From: an uncultured Oscillospiraceae bacterium
Lineage (GTDB): Bacteria > Bacillota > Clostridia > Oscillospirales > Oscillospiraceae
Direction: 5' to 3'
Length of the DNA stretch: 64,000 nt
NCBI GenBank assembly: GCA_900764755.1
Contig: CAAFPE010000046.1
Coordinates: forward strand, 1 to 64,000
The notes under the pieces were generated by a model. It ran no database searches. It was not told the DNA's origin and worked only from the letters and a program-made list of their open reading frames with translations. Of this stretch, positions 61,148-64,000 are shown one piece after another. Within the stretch, counting starts at the first letter, position 1. Each line of letters starts with the position of its first letter. The position numbers were made by a program, and so were the translations under genes.

Positions 61148-62995
61148 ATGGCGGAGAGAAAGTCACAGGAAAACGATTTGATCTTTGCGTTGGACATCGG
61201 CACACGAAGTGTTGTCGGCGTTGTTGGGAGGGCGGTTGAGGACCGGTTTAAAGTCCTTACGGTCGAAGCTGAGGAGCACAAAAAACGCGCAATGCTGGAT
61301 GGGCAGATCGACAATATACAGCAGGTGGCTGCTTTGGTCCAAGCCGTAACGGAACGCCTGGAACGAAAAGTGGATGTCAGGCTGGAGCGGGTTTGTGTAG
61401 CGGCTGCGGGCCGGGCGCTGCGGACGCAGGCCGGAAGCTTTGCGCTTGAACTGAATCTGGAGCAGACGATCAGCGAAGAGCAGATTAGCCAGTTGGAAGC
61501 CGGTGCAGTGTCTGCTGCTGAAGATGCGATGCAGATGGACGAGGAGAGCCGCCAACAGTTTTTCCTTGTGGGATATACAGTTGCGCAGTACCGACTGGAC
61601 CACTATCCACTCTCTACCCTGATGGGCCATAAAGGCAGGCTGGTCGAGGCGGATGTGGTAGCCACTTTTTTGCCTTGCGAGGTGGTGGAAAGCCTGTACT
61701 CAGCCATGCGTGCGGCCGGTCTTCAAGTGGCAAATATGACATTGGAACCGATTGCCGCCATGAATGCAGCAATTCCGGCGGAGCTCCGCCTGTTGAATCT
61801 GGCGTTGGTTGATATAGGCGCCGGAACCACTGACATTGCCATCTGCCGAGATGGCAGTGTGGTCGGTTATACGATGGTGACGATGGCAGGTGATGAGATC
61901 ACAGAAACACTTATGCGGGCATTTTTGGTAGACTTCAAAACAGCAGAGGACCTCAAACGCGGTATTCAGAACGGTGGGGACCTGCGATATACGGACATCT
62001 TGGGCATCGAAACGACAAAAACTCATGAGGAAATATGTGCTGTGATCGACGAACCAATGCAGCGTCTCGCAGAGGCGATCTCTGAGCAGGTGTCTATGGT
62101 GAATGGCGGTGCGCCGTCTGCACTTTTTCTTGCTGGCGGTGGAAGTAAACTGCTGGGGCTTCGTGAGAAAATTGCCGGCTGCCTTGATATGGATGAGAAA
62201 CGCGTAGCGATCGCCGGGAATAACTATGCTAAGAGTGCTTTTTCCGATGATCTGAAGATTGAGAATCCTGAATATGCTACACCGCTTGGTATTGCGATCT
62301 CCGCTGGTCTGGGCCTTCTGAATGACAGCTACATGGTGACACTCAATGGTAAGACAGCAAAGCTGTTCCGGAGTGGGACGCTGACCCTGCGGGACATCCT
62401 TTTGATGAACGGATATACCTATGGAGATATGCTGGGGAAGTCCGGAAAGAGTCTGAGCGTTGTCCTGGATGGCAAGCACATGGTTTGGCGCGGCGAGCCC
62501 TTTGTCCCTGCGGTATTGTCGATCAATGGAGCAGAAGCGGCGATCACCACAGTGGTTCATGCCGGCGATCAGATCAGTTTTATTCCAGCGAGACCAGGTG
62601 CCGATGCAGAAAAGACACTGGCAGATGTATTGGGGCGTGATTTTTCAGGTCAGGTGCTGGTGAATAACCAAAAAGCTGAACTGGATACACCGCTGCGGTC
62701 GGGCGATGTCATTTTGACTTTGAAACGGGAACCAACAGAGAAACTCCAGGAGAAGCAGACATCTGCACCGGTAACGGAACGTGGAAAGTCGATTGCTATT
62801 ATGTTCAACGGTGAGGAGCTGCATCTGCCAGGTAAGGAAAGCGGACTTCCGTATTATCTGATGGATCTTCTTCAGTATGCGGACTTGGACTTTGAGAAAA
62901 TAGAGCATCCTGTGCGCCTTGAGGTTAACGGCGTGGAGAGTGGATTCCGGCAGCTGATTCGTGACGGGGATTCTGTTACTATCTGCTGTACTTAG
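61148..62995 (+). CDS. FtsA-like actin-family protein with C-terminal beta-grasp-like extension
   Basis: A 615-residue protein. The first ~390 residues are an FtsA/PilM-type actin fold: phosphate-1 FALDIGTRSVVGVV, an SHS2-type 1C region (LERVCVAAAGRALRTQAGSF), phosphate-2 LALVDIGAGTTDIAI and adenosine motif ALFLAGGGSKLLGL. The C-terminal ~230 residues add two or three small beta modules (YMVTLNGKTAKLFRS, SIAIMFNGEELHLPG) that recall ThiS-like folds. No FtsA membrane-targeting helix is seen at the end. Its place after CheX-CheY is unlike ftsA, which normally sits with ftsZ. Start: the ATG at 61148 has AAGGGAG upstream; an ATG at 61103 overlaps the cheY stop. Confidence 0.8.
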   Translation: MAERKSQENDLIFALDIGTRSVVGVVGRAVEDRFKVLTVEAEEHKKRAMLDGQIDNIQQVAALVQAVTERLERKVDVRLERVCVAAAGRALRTQAGSFALELNLEQTISEEQISQLEAGAVSAAEDAMQMDEESRQQFFLVGYTVAQYRLDHYPLSTLMGHKGRLVEADVVATFLPCEVVESLYSAMRAAGLQVANMTLEPIAAMNAAIPAELRLLNLALVDIGAGTTDIAICRDGSVVGYTMVTMAGDEITETLMRAFLVDFKTAEDLKRGIQNGGDLRYTDILGIETTKTHEEICAVIDEPMQRLAEAISEQVSMVNGGAPSALFLAGGGSKLLGLREKIAGCLDMDEKRVAIAGNNYAKSAFSDDLKIENPEYATPLGIAISAGLGLLNDSYMVTLNGKTAKLFRSGTLTLRDILLMNGYTYGDMLGKSGKSLSVVLDGKHMVWRGEPFVPAVLSINGAEAAITTVVHAGDQISFIPARPGADAEKTLADVLGRDFSGQVLVNNQKAELDTPLRSGDVILTLKREPTEKLQEKQTSAPVTERGKSIAIMFNGEELHLPGKESGLPYYLMDLLQYADLDFEKIEHPVRLEVNGVESGFRQLIRDGDSVTICCT

Positions 62996-63060
62996 AAAGA
63001 ACTGGGGCTGTTTCGCCATGGCTGTGAAGCAGAGAACCATGGTAAGCGGAGGGAGACCTT

Positions 63061-63873
63061 TTGAAACGTAAAAAGTTGATTGTAATTCTTGCGGCGGTCG
63101 CTTTGATTGGAGCAGCTTGCGCAGCCGTATTTTTTTTGAAAGGCCGGGGCGATGGTGAAGAGAGCAGAAAAGAAATTGCTCCCCCGATGAGCTACCGCAT
63201 TGGTGGTGTTGATGTTGCTGCACTTCCCGTTTTGAATGAGAAAATTTCTGTTTATCGGGAAAAGGTGAGACAAGAAGCAGAGCGTGTCGAAGAGACTGGG
63301 GAGGATTCAGGCGCGAGCGATGCGGTTGTATATTACTATGAGGGCCTTGAAGCACCTGGGTCTCTTGTTGCCGCATATACAGCGCTGATGGATACGGCGG
63401 ATACAGGTTTTTGCATCGTGGATGACACGCTTGCAAAAACGGCCCCACCAGACTATGAAGTTGAGGAGGGCTCAGTTCATCTTGCTCGAGATGGAGCGGA
63501 GGAGGGCAGGGTGATGTCCATCCAGATGACGTGGTCGAAAGAGGGATGCACTGTGACAGCAGGAACATTGCCGGGCGAGATCGCGGAACCGCCGGCTCCG
63601 GAGGCAATGACTATTTCGGAGGTAGCAGACTATGTGCGCTCGATCCCCCCAACCACGCTTGGCCTGGAGGGAGCGTCTATGAAGGAATATAATATCTATG
63701 TCATAGACGGAACTGTTCTGGTAGATGGCATCCCCTGTATCCGCTTGAATGTGTGCCGCGATGACGGTGAGGCAGCCACGAATGAGGTTGCGGGAAACTA
63801 CTTCATTTCCGCGGATAAGGAGCATATTTATAGGTTGGACGTGGAAACGGGAATCGCTGAGGAAGTGGGCTGA
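63061..63873 (+). CDS. Membrane-anchored protein of unknown function
   Basis: A 270-residue protein with an N-terminal membrane segment (LIVILAAVALIGAACAAVFF) and an extracytoplasmic remainder, Glu/Ala-rich then beta-rich (YNIYVIDGTVLVDGIPCIRL). The Cys within the hydrophobic segment has a poor lipobox (GAAC) and is followed by more hydrophobic residues, so a membrane anchor is more likely than a lipoprotein. I do not recognise the family. TTG start behind GGAGGG. Last gene of the FapA-CheX-CheY-FtsA-like run. Confidence 0.75.
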   Translation: MKRKKLIVILAAVALIGAACAAVFFLKGRGDGEESRKEIAPPMSYRIGGVDVAALPVLNEKISVYREKVRQEAERVEETGEDSGASDAVVYYYEGLEAPGSLVAAYTALMDTADTGFCIVDDTLAKTAPPDYEVEEGSVHLARDGAEEGRVMSIQMTWSKEGCTVTAGTLPGEIAEPPAPEAMTISEVADYVRSIPPTTLGLEGASMKEYNIYVIDGTVLVDGIPCIRLNVCRDDGEAATNEVAGNYFISADKEHIYRLDVETGIAEEVG

Positions 63874-63891
63874 TCAGGGGCCAATTTGAGG

Positions 63892-63989
63892 CTGCCAGGT
63901 ATACCAGAGAGCCTGAGAAAGTGATGAATGGCAGGTAACCGCGCTGCCTGAGAAAAGGCAGGGGTCAGGATACCTTCCAGTACACTGAC
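63892..63989 (+). other. Structured non-coding stretch at the right edge
   Basis: After the last gene no ORF fits. Paired segments are CTGCCA (63892-63897) with TGGCAG (63929-63934), CTGCCT with AGGCAG around a GAGAAA loop (63944-63961), and GTCAG with CTGAC (63964-63989). No U-run follows, and the window ends before a downstream gene is seen. It could be the 5' part of an RNA element. Confidence 0.3.
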
Positions 63990-64000
63990 GGCGGAGCGGG

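Noticed and set aside
63892..64000. TPP riboswitch or T-box leader at the right edge
   Set aside because: CTGAGA and GGTAACCGCG resemble parts of these elements, but the required partner segments (the second TPP half; the T-box stem I and antiterminator) are missing.

Overview
The window is almost entirely a flagellar and chemotaxis locus from a Gram-positive, probably Clostridia-class bacterium. The gene order (flgM-flgN-flgK-flgL-DUF6470-fliW-csrA and flgB-flgC-fliE-fliF...flhB-flhA-sigma28) is of the Bacillus/Clostridium type. There are no P- and L-ring genes (flgH, flgI), a FliY-type switch protein is present, GTG and TTG starts follow strong AGGAGG-type ribosome sites, and surface proteins carry SLH domains. 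The fairly high GC by eye, SLH proteins and domain set fit the Oscillospiraceae, but that family assignment is inference.

Layout. 1-1130: 3' end of a GGDEF-EAL cyclic-di-GMP gene. 5958 back to 1318 (minus strand): cheA-cheW-cheR-cheB, closed by a strong terminator. 6051-8417: a FliK-like protein, a short FlhB-C-terminal-like protein (FlhX) and a PilZ protein. 8437-16715: two very large secreted SLH proteins. 16967-22454: flgM, flgN, flgK, flgL, DUF6470/YviE, fliW, csrA and a small YjfB-like protein. 22800-48091: a long operon of basal body, hook, export, motor, switch and chemotaxis genes, with the flagellar sigma factor and cheC-cheD-cheV near its end. 48249-49553: EAL-HDOD protein. 51333 back to 49603 (minus): a ParA ATPase followed by a ComFB-domain protein. 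51487-54705: fliD-fliS-fliT-like. 55619 back to 54762: a C39-like peptidase. 55728-63873: an FtsE-like ATPase, a chemoreceptor, then FapA, CheX, CheY, an FtsA-like protein and a membrane-anchored protein.

How the genes work together. The 22.8-48.1 kb operon encodes nearly a complete hook-basal body, export gate, MotAB stator and FliG-FliM-FliY switch. FlgM and the sigma factor at 43663 would form the late-gene checkpoint; FliW and CsrA would form the flagellin translation checkpoint. The receptor, CheA/W/R/B/V/C/D/X and two CheY proteins form the signalling pathway, with three CheY-phosphatase-family proteins (FliY, CheC, CheX). Four proteins belong to cyclic-di-GMP-linked families (GGDEF-EAL, PilZ, EAL-HDOD, ComFB). 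No flagellin gene, FlhF, FlhG or FliL is seen.

Most notable: (1) a ParA ATPase beside a protein with a basic N-terminal peptide, a long acidic linker and a ComFB domain, in a locus lacking FlhF/FlhG, a candidate cyclic-dinucleotide-linked positioning system; (2) three copies of the CheY-binding LSQ-E-I motif in the FliY linker instead of one at its N-terminus; (3) a candidate pseudoknotted RNA in the long fliE-fliF gap; (4) an operon joining FapA, CheX, CheY and a non-canonical FtsA-like protein; (5) three promoter-like sites sharing CTTAT-N15/16-G[AT]CGATA upstream of cheA, flgM and fliD.
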